This document shows, one piece after another, positions 23,873 to 30,648 of a stretch of DNA of 37,199 nucleotides. This stretch comes from Candidatus Saccharimonadota bacterium (GTDB lineage: Bacteria; Patescibacteriota; Saccharimonadia; Saccharimonadales; Saccharimonadaceae). A program made the translations under genes and the position numbers. The notes below the pieces were generated by a model that saw nothing but the letters and a program-made list of their open reading frames with translations, made no database searches and was not told the DNA's origin. Position 1 is the first letter of the stretch. Each line of letters opens with the position of its first letter. Location: NCBI GenBank assembly GCA_009777625.1, contig WRLL01000007.1, positions 1 through 37,199 on the forward strand, given 5' to 3'.

Positions 23873-25059
23873 AGACCTTTCTTAACCTGCTGATATGCAT
23901 CGCGAAACGGCACACCCTGTTCGACCAACTTGTTGATTTTGGCCACAGCATACAAATCGTCAGTCATCGCCGCGTTCAAATTGTCAGAATTGACACGCAG
24001 ATTTTCGACGCAAACGGTCAATGCTTCAATAGTATCGAGCACAATTGAGAAAGCTATCAAAGTCGTTGATTTTGTGATTTGCAAATCCCGATGGTAGCCG
24101 CTGCCGACTCCGCTGACGACGTTCTGCAGAGCAACTAAATGTGCCGGAAATTCATGTGCTCGAGCGCGGATGATTTCGAAAACATCGTAGTTGCGTTTTT
24201 GCGGCATGATCGACGAACCGGTCGTCATCGAATCGGGCAGGGCGAAAAACTTCAGCTCTTGCATGGTGAACTGGATCATGTCGGTCGCAAATTTTCCTGC
24301 GTAAATCATGATCGGGCTTAGCGACTGCAATGCGATCAATTCAAAAACTCCACGTGACATACCGCAGTACATTGGATTGTCCTGAACTTTTTGAAAGCCC
24401 AATTCTTTGGTTGTGAATTCCCTGTCCAAAGGCAATGTGACACCAAACCCAGCGGCCGAACCGAGTGGGTTTTGATCGATCATATTCGTTGCTGATTCTA
24501 TATATTTTTCAGTATCAGTAAAAGCCTGCTGATAAGCTCCCAGCCACATGCCGACGCTAGCCGGCATGGCTTTCTGCGTATGTGTGTAGCCGGGCATTGG
24601 TTGATCGCCAACCGACTTAATTTTTGTTAAGTAAGCGTGGTCAAGTTTTGACAATTTTGCAGAGACTTGCTTCAACTTGTCTTTAAGAAACAATCGCATC
24701 ATGACCAAAGCCTGATCATTTCGACTCCGTCCCGTGTGAACTTTCTTGCCAATACCACCAAGTTTTTCCGTTAAGTATAATTCGATTGCCGAATGACCAT
24801 CCTCCAATTCTTTGGCGATTTTGAATTGACCGCTTTGCCATTTCTTTAGCAGTTCATCCAACGTTTCAGAAATTTTGTTGGATTCGTTCTTAGAAAGAAT
24901 GCCGATTTTCTGCAACATGTGAGCGTGGGCTTTAGTCGCCGTGATGTCGTAACCAAGCAATTCTTGATCCAAGATTTGATCGTCGTCGACCGTGTAGCGT
25001 TCGATGACAGGGTGCAATTCAGAACCGTCATCAACTTGCCATAATTTTTTAGTTGTCAT
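23866..25059 (-). CDS. argH: Argininosuccinate lyase
   Basis: A 397-residue member of the fumarase/aspartase superfamily that splits argininosuccinate into arginine and fumarate, the last step of arginine synthesis. Signatures are VHTGRSRNDQ (about residues 107-116), YTHTQKAMP, and the flexible catalytic loop TGSSIMPQKRNYDVFE. The usual sequence in that loop is GSSxMPQKKNP, so Lys to Arg and Pro to Tyr are unusual. It is about 60 residues shorter than typical ArgH (about 460), mostly at the C-terminus, where AYQQVKKGL still resembles the family end. It overlaps argG by 11 nt, so both come from one transcript under the attenuator upstream. Confidence 0.92.
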   Translation of the reverse strand: MTTKKLWQVDDGSELHPVIERYTVDDDQILDQELLGYDITATKAHAHMLQKIGILSKNESNKISETLDELLKKWQSGQFKIAKELEDGHSAIELYLTEKLGGIGKKVHTGRSRNDQALVMMRLFLKDKLKQVSAKLSKLDHAYLTKIKSVGDQPMPGYTHTQKAMPASVGMWLGAYQQAFTDTEKYIESATNMIDQNPLGSAAGFGVTLPLDREFTTKELGFQKVQDNPMYCGMSRGVFELIALQSLSPIMIYAGKFATDMIQFTMQELKFFALPDSMTTGSSIMPQKRNYDVFEIIRARAHEFPAHLVALQNVVSGVGSGYHRDLQITKSTTLIAFSIVLDTIEALTVCVENLRVNSDNLNAAMTDDLYAVAKINKLVEQGVPFRDAYQQVKKGLK

Positions 25060-26308
25060 AACTGTATACTCCTTTCGCGGTTTTTTGCGCCAATGAATAG
25101 ATTTCGATAAACCCGGCCGAGGCGTTTTGATTGAAAGACATATCAGAATTAAAGGTTGCCAATTTGTGGTCGAACAACGTATACGGTGATGTCAAACTGA
25201 CAACAGTTAAATTGCCTTTGAACAATTCGACCGTGACCTCGCCGGTGACCTTCTGGTTGTGATGGTCAACGTAGGCCTGCAGATGGCTCAGCGCCGGGTC
25301 GTACCACTGGGCGGCGTAAACCATGTAGGCCCACTTGCTGTCGATGTGTTCCTTCAGTTCGTTTTCGGCCCGCGTCGAAACCAATTGTTCGAGCTTTTTG
25401 TGAGCGGCAATTAATATAGTTGCGGCCGGGTTTTCGTAAATACCCCGAACTTTCAATCCAACCAATCGATCTTCGATCAAGTTAATCACGCCAATGCCAT
25501 GCTTGGCGCCGATCGCGTTACAGTTTTTCACAATTTCGGATAGTGTCATTTTCTCCCCATCAATCGCTACCGGAATTCCTTTGTCGAATTTGATTTTAAG
25601 AAGCTGCGATTTGTCAGGAGTTTCGGCGATCGGCTTGCACCAACTAAGGATTTTATCCAACTTTGGTATCTCACCCGGGTCCTCGATTTCGCCACCCTCG
25701 CTGGTGATGCCCCACATGTTTTCGTCCTTGGAATAGGGCGAATCGACGGTTTGGTCGACATTGATGCCGTGTTCTATGGCGTAGGCCAACTCTTCTTCCC
25801 GTCCCATGCTCCATTCCCGAACCGGCGCCAGAATTTTCATCGCCGGATCCAACGTCGTGATGTAGGATTCGAAACGCACCTGGTCGTTGCCTTTGCCGGT
25901 GCAGCCGTGGGCGATGACTTGGCAGTCGTTTTCTTTAGCGAATTTGACGGCCAATTGCGAAATGATGACTCGGCCCAAAGGCGTGCTAAGGGCATAGCCA
26001 CCTTGGTAATCGGCATTGGCTTTGATGGCTTTCGACAACAGATGGTTGGCAAAATCGTCTTTCGCGTCATAAGTAATCGTCTTGATCGCACCAAGTTTCT
26101 TGGCTTTTTCTTCGATAGCTTTTAGATCGTCAACAGTTTGCCCAATGCCCAAAGTCAGCGTAATGACTTTGCAATCGTACTGTTCCTGAATCCACTTCAA
26201 CATGACAGAAGTGTCCAAACCGCCTGAATACAGCAGCAGGCATTTCTTAAACTCGCCTTTTTCGGCCTCGTGCGAAGCCACTTTTTTGTAAGTAATTTGA
26301 TCGTTCAT
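25049..26308 (-). CDS. argG: Argininosuccinate synthase
   Basis: A 419-residue ATP-dependent ligase joining citrulline and aspartate. The N-type ATP pyrophosphatase loop YSGGLDTSV is at about residues 27-35; AHGCTGKGNDQVRFE and the SPYSKDENMWG segment are strongly conserved in ArgG. The ATG at 26308 follows an AAGGAGAA Shine-Dalgarno. With argH alone the cell can make arginine from citrulline, but no ornithine or carbamoyl-phosphate genes are in the window, so a citrulline source is needed. The leader has the features of a ribosome-mediated attenuator with arginine codons. Confidence 0.96.
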   Translation of the reverse strand: MNDQITYKKVASHEAEKGEFKKCLLLYSGGLDTSVMLKWIQEQYDCKVITLTLGIGQTVDDLKAIEEKAKKLGAIKTITYDAKDDFANHLLSKAIKANADYQGGYALSTPLGRVIISQLAVKFAKENDCQVIAHGCTGKGNDQVRFESYITTLDPAMKILAPVREWSMGREEELAYAIEHGINVDQTVDSPYSKDENMWGITSEGGEIEDPGEIPKLDKILSWCKPIAETPDKSQLLKIKFDKGIPVAIDGEKMTLSEIVKNCNAIGAKHGIGVINLIEDRLVGLKVRGIYENPAATILIAAHKKLEQLVSTRAENELKEHIDSKWAYMVYAAQWYDPALSHLQAYVDHHNQKVTGEVTVELFKGNLTVVSLTSPYTLFDHKLATFNSDMSFNQNASAGFIEIYSLAQKTAKGVYSYDN

Positions 26309-26329
26309 AATTTTCTCCTTAGATAATTG

Positions 26330-26355
26330 AAAAGCCCCCGAGTTCTCACGGGGGC
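26330..26355 (-). terminator. Attenuator terminator of the argGH leader
   Basis: On the minus strand GCCCCCG (26355-26349), an eight-base loop, CGGGGGC (26340-26334) and then TTTTC. The T-run is short. A flanking pair TAATTGAAAA/TTTTCAATTA could extend the stem. Confidence 0.75.
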
Positions 26356-26412
26356 TACCAAGGCTTTTTCAATTACAATTTCAAGAGCAGCCCCCGCGGG
26401 TACGGTCGCTGC
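26333..26412 (-). promoter_or_regulatory. Arginine attenuator: mutually exclusive hairpins before argG
   Basis: Read on the minus strand, four segments appear in order. Segment 1, GCAGC (26412-26408), lies among the Arg codons and can pair with GCTGC (26391-26387) in segment 2. Segment 2, CGGGGGCT (26396-26389), can instead pair perfectly with AGCCCCCG (26356-26349), segment 3. Segment 3 can also pair with CGGGGGC (26340-26334), segment 4, forming the terminator. This is the 1:2, 2:3, 3:4 logic of classical amino-acid attenuators: stalling at the Arg codons frees segment 2 to form the antiterminator. Confidence 0.8.
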
Positions 26413-26452
26413 GACGGCGGATGACGGCTGGTGCGAAATTACTACTAATCAT
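26381..26452 (-). CDS. Arginine-rich leader peptide of argGH
   Basis: A 23-residue ORF (ATG 26452-26450, TGA 26383-26381). Five of its residues are Arg: codons 12-14 (CGC CGT CGC), 17 (CGT) and 19 (CGC), just before and within segment 2 of the attenuator. A ribosome held at codons 12-14 for lack of Arg-tRNA would leave segment 2 open; one reaching the stop would cover it. The ATG lies nine nucleotides after a -10 box with no Shine-Dalgarno, consistent with other leaderless starts in this window. The peptide has no other recognisable feature. Too short to be found by ordinary gene calling. Confidence 0.75.
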   Translation of the reverse strand: MISSNFAPAVIRRRSDRTRGGCS

Positions 26453-26461
26453 ACTTATCTT

Positions 26462-26490
26462 AAAATAACACATTGATTTCAGATTTGCAA
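26462..26490 (-). promoter_or_regulatory. Promoter of the argGH leader
   Basis: On the minus strand TTGCAA (26490-26485), a 17-nt spacer and TATTTT (26467-26462), nine nucleotides before the leader-peptide ATG. Confidence 0.5.
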
Positions 26491-26519
26491 GGGCCATGCG
26501 CGGTTATCTTGAAAAGTGT

Positions 26520-26525
26520 TATAAT
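26520..26525 (+). promoter_or_regulatory. -10 box that sets the GTG start of the downstream gene
   Basis: TATAAT (26520-26525) lies eight nucleotides before GTG at 26534. An in-frame TTG at 26525 overlaps the -10 box and cannot be in the transcript. No clear -35 box. Confidence 0.5.
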
Positions 26526-26533
26526 TGTTTTTA

Positions 26534-27037
26534 GTGAAAAAGTTCATAATAGCAGCAATTGCATTAGTAGTATCCTTGACCGGCGCCTTCGCCGTGCCAA
26601 AGGCTTTAGCGATGGATTATGATTACGCAATCATGATGGCTAACTGCCACGCTGCCCAGGCTGTGATAAGCCAAATCGAAAAAGCCGACGCTGTGTCACG
26701 TATTAATCGTGGGCGGGCCTATAACAATACGTTAGATCTGTTATTTGCTATGAATGCTCGATTGTCTAACAATCGCATTGCCGCACCGCGTTTGATCGAA
26801 CTGACGTCAGATTTCGAGACTCAGTTGGCCGCCTTTCGCGCCAGTTATGATCGCTATGATGCCGAACTAACACGTGTTATTGACATTAATTGCGCTCAAA
26901 AACCAACCGAGTTTTACGACCGATTATCCAATGCTCGCGAGTATCGCCAAACAATAGCCGACGAGATAAAACAGCTTAACAAGATCATCGACGAATATAA
27001 AAGCGAACTGAACAAAGTTGCCGAGGGACTGGAATGA
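26534..27037 (+). CDS. Exported helical protein of unknown function
   Basis: A 167-residue protein from the GTG at 26534. A clean signal peptide (KKFIIAAIALVVSLTGAFA, with probable cleavage after VPKALA) is followed by an all-helical mature part with coiled-coil character and two cysteines (NCHAAQ, DINCAQKP) that could form a disulfide once exported; the DsbA-like protein at 890 would be a suitable catalyst. I do not recognise the family. The next gene starts inside its stop (ATGA overlap) and encodes a membrane protein, so the two probably form a surface-associated pair. Transcription is likely leaderless. Confidence 0.75.
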   Translation: MKKFIIAAIALVVSLTGAFAVPKALAMDYDYAIMMANCHAAQAVISQIEKADAVSRINRGRAYNNTLDLLFAMNARLSNNRIAAPRLIELTSDFETQLAAFRASYDRYDAELTRVIDINCAQKPTEFYDRLSNAREYRQTIADEIKQLNKIIDEYKSELNKVAEGLE

Positions 27038-27405
27038 AAAAAACCAAGAATTTTAGCAAGTTCGTCAACCAACATCAATTGGCTAGTATGATTGTTATAG
27101 CGTTACTGGTTGCCAGCCTGATGACGGGCCTTAGCTTGTGGCTGTACAGAACTAGTGGCGCGTTCCGTCTCGACCTTAGCCGCCCTGGCTATGAACAGGT
27201 TCGAGGAGATGTTATTCATGACAGCAAAGAAGAAAAACCCTTTTCGTCATCAGGTAAACTAACGCCAGAAGTAATCGACGATTTTAACGCGCGGCTGAAC
27301 AAACAGCAGAACGATCTGTCTAAGATGGGCAATTTTGGCGGCGAAGCCTTGTCTGACAGCAATTTGGGCCTGGAGCAACCAGAACAGCCAGAGCAATCCG
27401 AATAA
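27034..27405 (+). CDS. Single-pass membrane protein of unknown function
   Basis: A 123-residue protein with a basic N-terminus, one membrane helix (about residues 15-40, ASMIVIALLVASLMTGLSLW) and a hydrophilic outer part ending in a Glu/Pro/Gln-rich tail. No known domain is visible. It overlaps the preceding exported-protein gene by four bases (ATGA), so they are co-translated and may interact at the membrane. The following CIRCE element starts three bases after its stop, so this pair is a separate unit from hrcA. Confidence 0.7.
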   Translation: MKKTKNFSKFVNQHQLASMIVIALLVASLMTGLSLWLYRTSGAFRLDLSRPGYEQVRGDVIHDSKEEKPFSSSGKLTPEVIDDFNARLNKQQNDLSKMGNFGGEALSDSNLGLEQPEQPEQSE

Positions 27406-27407
27406 GT

Positions 27408-27446
27408 TTGGCGCTCCTTGCTGTCGACTGCTAATTCTGATATAAT
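27408..27446 (+). promoter_or_regulatory. CIRCE operator and promoter of hrcA
   Basis: TTGGCGCTC (27408-27416), nine bases and GACTGCTAA (27426-27434) match CIRCE (TTAGCACTC-N9-GAGTGCTAA) with three differences. The -35 TTGCTG (27418-27423) lies in the loop, and TATAAT (27441-27446) follows after 17 nt. HrcA binding would occlude the promoter. Confidence 0.8.
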
Positions 27447-27456
27447 TACCAGCGTT

Positions 27457-28167
27457 ATGACCGATCGTCAAGCCAAAATCCTGGCCGCCATCATCGAGCA
27501 ACACGCCGAACTGGCCGCACCTGTCGGTAGCGTCCTGCTGGCCAAATTATTCGACATTTCGCCCGCCACCGTTCGCGCTGAAATGGCCAAACTAGAAGAG
27601 ATGGGCTATATCAAACAACCTCACACTAGCGCCGGCCGAATTCCGACCGATCGCGGCTATCGTTTATACGTCAATAGTATTGTTGAAACCGGCGGCGTCA
27701 ACAACGTAGCGTCTGATAGCCGCCAAACTCGTGCTATTCGTGCCCGTGTTGCCGGCAACGAACGCGCTGATTTTGCCATAAAATCAGCTGTCGATTCGTT
27801 GGTTGAAATGACGCATAATTTGGGTTTGGCGACGATTGGTGACCAGTTATATCTGTCGGGATTGGGAAATTTGTTTGCTCAGCCGGAATTTCTCGACGAC
27901 GGCGAACATGTCCGCGATGTGGCGCGCCTGCTGGATAACCTTGAACCATGGCTGCGCGAGGCGGCTCCCAATGAAACGCTAAACGTTTTTATCGGCAATG
28001 AAAATCCGATTGGTCGTAATAGCGGTGTTAGTCTGATCATTTCGCGTTTCCGTTCGCCTTATTCTGATCGCAGTTACATTGGGGTTCTCGGGCCCACGCG
28101 CCAGAGTTATGCGCGTGTCATGTCACTGGTCAGCGAAACCGGCAAAATGCTGGAAAGGGTTCTATAA
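27457..28167 (+). CDS. hrcA: Heat-inducible transcription repressor HrcA, short form
   Basis: A 236-residue repressor from the ATG at 27457; an upstream TTG in frame lies within the promoter. The N-terminal winged helix contains the hallmark segment LAKLFDISPATVRAEMAKLEEMGYIKQPHTSAGRIPTDRGYR (about residues 26-67, only partly listed here by its key words SPATVR, HTSAGR and PTDRGY). The C-terminal part ends in SLIISRF and GVLGPTRQSYARVMSLV, the conserved core of the dimerisation domain. At 236 residues it is much shorter than usual HrcA (about 340) and has lost much of the middle. Its own promoter and that of dnaK (33050) carry CIRCE sites, so it is autoregulated. Confidence 0.93.
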   Translation: MTDRQAKILAAIIEQHAELAAPVGSVLLAKLFDISPATVRAEMAKLEEMGYIKQPHTSAGRIPTDRGYRLYVNSIVETGGVNNVASDSRQTRAIRARVAGNERADFAIKSAVDSLVEMTHNLGLATIGDQLYLSGLGNLFAQPEFLDDGEHVRDVARLLDNLEPWLREAAPNETLNVFIGNENPIGRNSGVSLIISRFRSPYSDRSYIGVLGPTRQSYARVMSLVSETGKMLERVL

Positions 28168-28290
28168 ATGGAGACTACAAGCTTCATTGCTCGTTTTGTT
28201 CTGGCCATTGTTGATATTGCTATGGATATATGGTATTTCATAGCAGAAGGATTTGGCAAGAAAAGAAGGAAAAAGCATGCCAATAAATAA
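28168..28290 (+). CDS. Small membrane protein (40 residues)
   Basis: An ORF of 40 codons starting on the base after the hrcA stop, with a GGAAAGG Shine-Dalgarno nine nucleotides upstream. It encodes a hydrophobic helix (IARFVLAIVDIAMDIWYFIA, about residues 7-26) followed by a strongly basic tail (KKRRKKHANK), the pattern of small single-pass proteins with a cytoplasmic C-terminus. It overlaps the NUDIX gene start by 14 nt, so it is embedded in the heat-shock operon. Function unknown; interaction with a membrane protease or stress sensor would be speculation. Confidence 0.55.
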   Translation: METTSFIARFVLAIVDIAMDIWYFIAEGFGKKRRKKHANK

Positions 28291-28849
28291 GACTATTGAT
28301 TGGCAAACCATATTCACCGGCAGCCTTTTCGAAATCCTGCAGAACAGCAAAGGTTGGGAGAAAGCAGTCCGTGCACCTGGCGTGCGCATCATCCTGGATG
28401 ACAAAAAATCTGGCAAGATACTATTGTCGCAAGAGTTTCGTTACGAACTAAATGAACACGATTTCCGTTTGCCTGGCGGTAAAGTTTTTGATACCTTGGA
28501 CGAATATACAGCTTTTCGCGATAACAATGCTGATATGCTAGTGCCAGCCGCCAAACGTGTCATCGCCGAAACCCGAGAAGAAGTCAATTATGATATACGC
28601 GCCCCGCGCTTCTACGATAGATCAACACTTGGCGCAACAGTCGAGTGGGATCTGTACGTTTTTGTGACAACAGACTTCAATGAAACATCCGAGGATTTGC
28701 GCGAAGAAGACGAAAAAGATGACATCGCCAGTGCTGGATGGTACACTTACGACGAAGTTCGACAAATGATCATGGAAAAGAAAATGCAAGAAGACCGCAT
28801 CGCGATGATTTTACTGCGATATTTGGATGAAAAAAAGGAGGCAGCATGA
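28277..28849 (+). CDS. NUDIX-family hydrolase with an interrupted Nudix box
   Basis: A 190-residue protein from the ATG at 28277, which has a GAAGGA Shine-Dalgarno; an in-frame TTG at 28253 does not. The Nudix region reads LPGGKVFD, then an insertion of about 20 residues, then AAKRVIAETREEV. The glycine pair and the Glu-rich helix are recognisable, but spacing is longer than the canonical Gx5Ex7REUxEExGU and the RE pair is altered. This places it with divergent NUDIX proteins acting on nucleoside diphosphate derivatives; whether it is active is open. It overlaps the GNAT gene by four bases (ATGA). Confidence 0.75.
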   Translation: MPINKTIDWQTIFTGSLFEILQNSKGWEKAVRAPGVRIILDDKKSGKILLSQEFRYELNEHDFRLPGGKVFDTLDEYTAFRDNNADMLVPAAKRVIAETREEVNYDIRAPRFYDRSTLGATVEWDLYVFVTTDFNETSEDLREEDEKDDIASAGWYTYDEVRQMIMEKKMQEDRIAMILLRYLDEKKEAA

Positions 28850-29343
28850 CTAATAAAAGCCAAATCATCGTCAAAGAAGCCACCCTCGACGATCTAAAAG
28901 CCGTTCAAGATTTAAGTCATCAACTGTTCGAGCACGATGTACCATTCGAACCGGCGCTAAATATGAATTGGTCTTACGAAGAATCCGGTCGAAAATTCTT
29001 TGTCAACGCGATTTCCGATGACGACAAATGTTGCTTTGTAGCGTTCAATGATGAAGAAATCGTTGGCTATTTAGCTGGCTCAGTCAAACCGGGTCAGGAT
29101 TATGAGAAAGGCACTGTAGCCGAGCTGGATAACACGTTGGTTTTGGACGAATATCGCGGCCTGGGCGTCGGACGAAAACTGTTTGACGAATTCAAAATAT
29201 GGGCCAAATCCAAAAAAGTCGATCGATTATACGTCAGCGCATACTTTGACAACAGTGACGCGGTGGCGTTTTATCATGCAGTCGGTTTTAAAAATTATGG
29301 TTGGTCATTGAAAATGGAGGTGAATAATGACGAAGAAAGTTAG
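28846..29343 (+). CDS. GNAT-family N-acetyltransferase
   Basis: A 165-residue acetyltransferase. The acetyl-CoA-binding motif is VLDEYRGLGVGRKLFDEF (R-x-x-G-x-G/A pattern), preceded by the beta-4 strand and followed by VSAYFDNSDAVAFYHAVGFKNYG, the typical end of the fold. The acceptor is unknown. It overlaps the NUDIX gene by four bases and grpE by 17, so it is locked into the hrcA-grpE operon. Such insertion of a modifying enzyme between hrcA and grpE is unlike the compact hrcA-grpE-dnaK-dnaJ operon of Firmicutes. Confidence 0.88.
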   Translation: MTNKSQIIVKEATLDDLKAVQDLSHQLFEHDVPFEPALNMNWSYEESGRKFFVNAISDDDKCCFVAFNDEEIVGYLAGSVKPGQDYEKGTVAELDNTLVLDEYRGLGVGRKLFDEFKIWAKSKKVDRLYVSAYFDNSDAVAFYHAVGFKNYGWSLKMEVNNDEES

Positions 29344-29800
29344 TGAAAAAGAAGCAGAATTAATTGAGCAAATTGCCGATTTGACGGCGGATTTACAACG
29401 CACTCGCGCGGATTTTGAAAATTATAGAAAGCGCGTCGAAAGCGATTTGGAACGTGCTACGTCAACTGGCGAAAGTCGCGCTGTTGCGAGACTTTTACCG
29501 CTGATTGACATTTTGGAGACGGCTACCACTCATGTACCAGATGATTTGAAAGAGAATTCTTGGGCACAGGGCGTTGTGGCCGCTAGAAAAAACCTAGACA
29601 AAATGATGGACGAAATCGATTTAAAGTTGATTGAAGCAAAAGTCGGGACTCACTTCGACCCCGATTTACACCACGCTGTCCAGTTCGACGAAGACTCGGA
29701 CGGCGAACACGAAGTCATCGCAGAAGTTTTGCAAAATGGTTACACCTATCGCGGGAATGTTCTGCGGCCGGCCATGGTAAAAGTCCATCGCGAAGACTAA
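29327..29800 (+). CDS. grpE: GrpE nucleotide-exchange factor
   Basis: A 157-residue cochaperone that releases ADP from DnaK. The long coiled-coil (residues 5-50) contains the conserved RTRADFENYRKR. The beta-wing domain ends with the family signature NGYTYRGNVLRPAMVKVH. The length is slightly short for GrpE (about 190), as the disordered N-terminus is missing. The ATG has a GGAGG Shine-Dalgarno inside the GNAT gene. It ends the operon that starts at the hrcA CIRCE site; dnaK is a separate unit 3.3 kb away. Confidence 0.93.
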   Translation: MTKKVSEKEAELIEQIADLTADLQRTRADFENYRKRVESDLERATSTGESRAVARLLPLIDILETATTHVPDDLKENSWAQGVVAARKNLDKMMDEIDLKLIEAKVGTHFDPDLHHAVQFDEDSDGEHEVIAEVLQNGYTYRGNVLRPAMVKVHRED

Positions 29801-29816
29801 ACTACTTTTCTTTACT

Positions 29817-29845
29817 AAGCCGTGTTGTAAATTTCACGGCTTTAC
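29817..29845 (+). terminator. Possible terminator after grpE
   Basis: AAGCCGTG (29817-29824) pairs with CACGGCTT (29835-29842) around a ten-base loop. Only three T follow, so it may be weak. Confidence 0.5.
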
Positions 29846-29850
29846 GGGCG

Positions 29851-30130
29851 GAGATACTTAGCATATACTATATATAGCGTAAAGTTAAAGTGGAGGTACA
29901 ACACATATAGAATGCGCCAAGTATCTCGTGCCGCTAGATCCTCATGAGAGACGGATATGGCCGCACGAACATAAACATCTTCGCGGGAGTTTTGGCGACG
30001 TCCGCGGCGATAAAACAAGAGAAAGAGAGAATAAAATGAATCTCGTTCATTTTATTCCGAGTGAACGAAGTTTTATCTTCAGATAAAACTTACAAAATTT
30101 TTATAAGTAAAACTCATAAATCTTAATGTT
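29851..30130 (+). other. Structured intergenic region, possible cis-regulatory RNA
   Basis: Nearly 350 nt separate grpE and the DUF4430 gene. A promoter-like TTTACG-17-TATACT ends at 29869. An inverted repeat GAGATACTT (29851-29859) / AAGTATCTC (29919-29927) straddles it. Downstream, GAATAAAATGAA (30029-30040) pairs over 12 bp with TTCATTTTATTC (30046-30057), but TCGTTCA (30043-30049) could instead pair with TGAACGA (30062-30068). AGTTTTATCT (30069-30078) pairs over 10 bp with AGATAAAACT (30081-30090). Competing stems like these are typical of an expression platform. I could not match it to a known riboswitch. Short ORFs (ATG 29944, GTG 29928) lack convincing ribosome-binding sites. Confidence 0.45.
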
Positions 30131-30148
30131 TTAATGGAGGGCAATAAA

Positions 30149-30625
30149 ATGGCAAAAAATAATGTTAAAAAATCTGGAGACGTCAGAATGAACGGCACTT
30201 GGATCCAGAGAATCCACCCGGTATTTGCAGCAGTTACTTTTATCGTTGTGCTGGCCACTTCGTTCGGCGTTGTCGGCGTGGTATTGAAGGACCAGAGTCG
30301 CGAAATTCGTGATCTGCGAAACCAGGTCACACAAATCAAATCCGACCAAAAAGCAGTCGATGTACGTGAAAACGGCATCAGCTACGAAGGTAAAGACGGC
30401 AAAACCGCCATGCAATTGCTAGAGAAGAAGCATGAAGTCGAAACCAAAGATTACGGCGACATGGGCAAATTTGTCATCTCGATTGACGGCGTGAAAGCCA
30501 CCGATGGCGAAAACTTCTGGGCGTTTTATGTTAACGGTCAAATGGCATCAGAAGGTGCCTCAACTTTCCAGACCAAGGACGGGGATAAAATCGAATGGAA
30601 ACTCGAAGCAGTTTCAAACTACTAA
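30149..30625 (+). CDS. Membrane-anchored DUF4430-domain protein (transcobalamin C-terminal-like)
   Basis: A 158-residue protein. The ATG at 30149 is preferred because GGAGGG lies just upstream; the in-frame ATG at 30134 is itself part of that ribosome-binding site. One membrane helix (about residues 20-42) is followed by a short coiled-coil linker (KDQSREIRDLRNQV), then an external domain of about 75 residues. Its pattern NFWAFYVNGQMASEGASTFQ and DGDKIEWKLEAV fits DUF4430, the fold of the C-terminal lobe of cobalamin carriers. In bacteria such domains are often found on ligand-binding proteins working with ECF-type importers. The next gene encodes a plausible membrane partner. Confidence 0.8.
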   Translation: MAKNNVKKSGDVRMNGTWIQRIHPVFAAVTFIVVLATSFGVVGVVLKDQSREIRDLRNQVTQIKSDQKAVDVRENGISYEGKDGKTAMQLLEKKHEVETKDYGDMGKFVISIDGVKATDGENFWAFYVNGQMASEGASTFQTKDGDKIEWKLEAVSNY

Positions 30626-30648
30626 AGAATCGTGAAGGGGTGGGGCGC

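Noticed and set aside
29928-30090. Short ORFs in the grpE-DUF4430 gap (GTG 29928, ATG 29944)
   Set aside because: They have no convincing ribosome-binding sites and overlap strong hairpins, so RNA structure is the simpler explanation.
29844-30130. A second cobalamin riboswitch before the DUF4430 gene
   Set aside because: The GGGAA, CGGTGAAACTCCG and B12-box elements present at 18379 are absent here.
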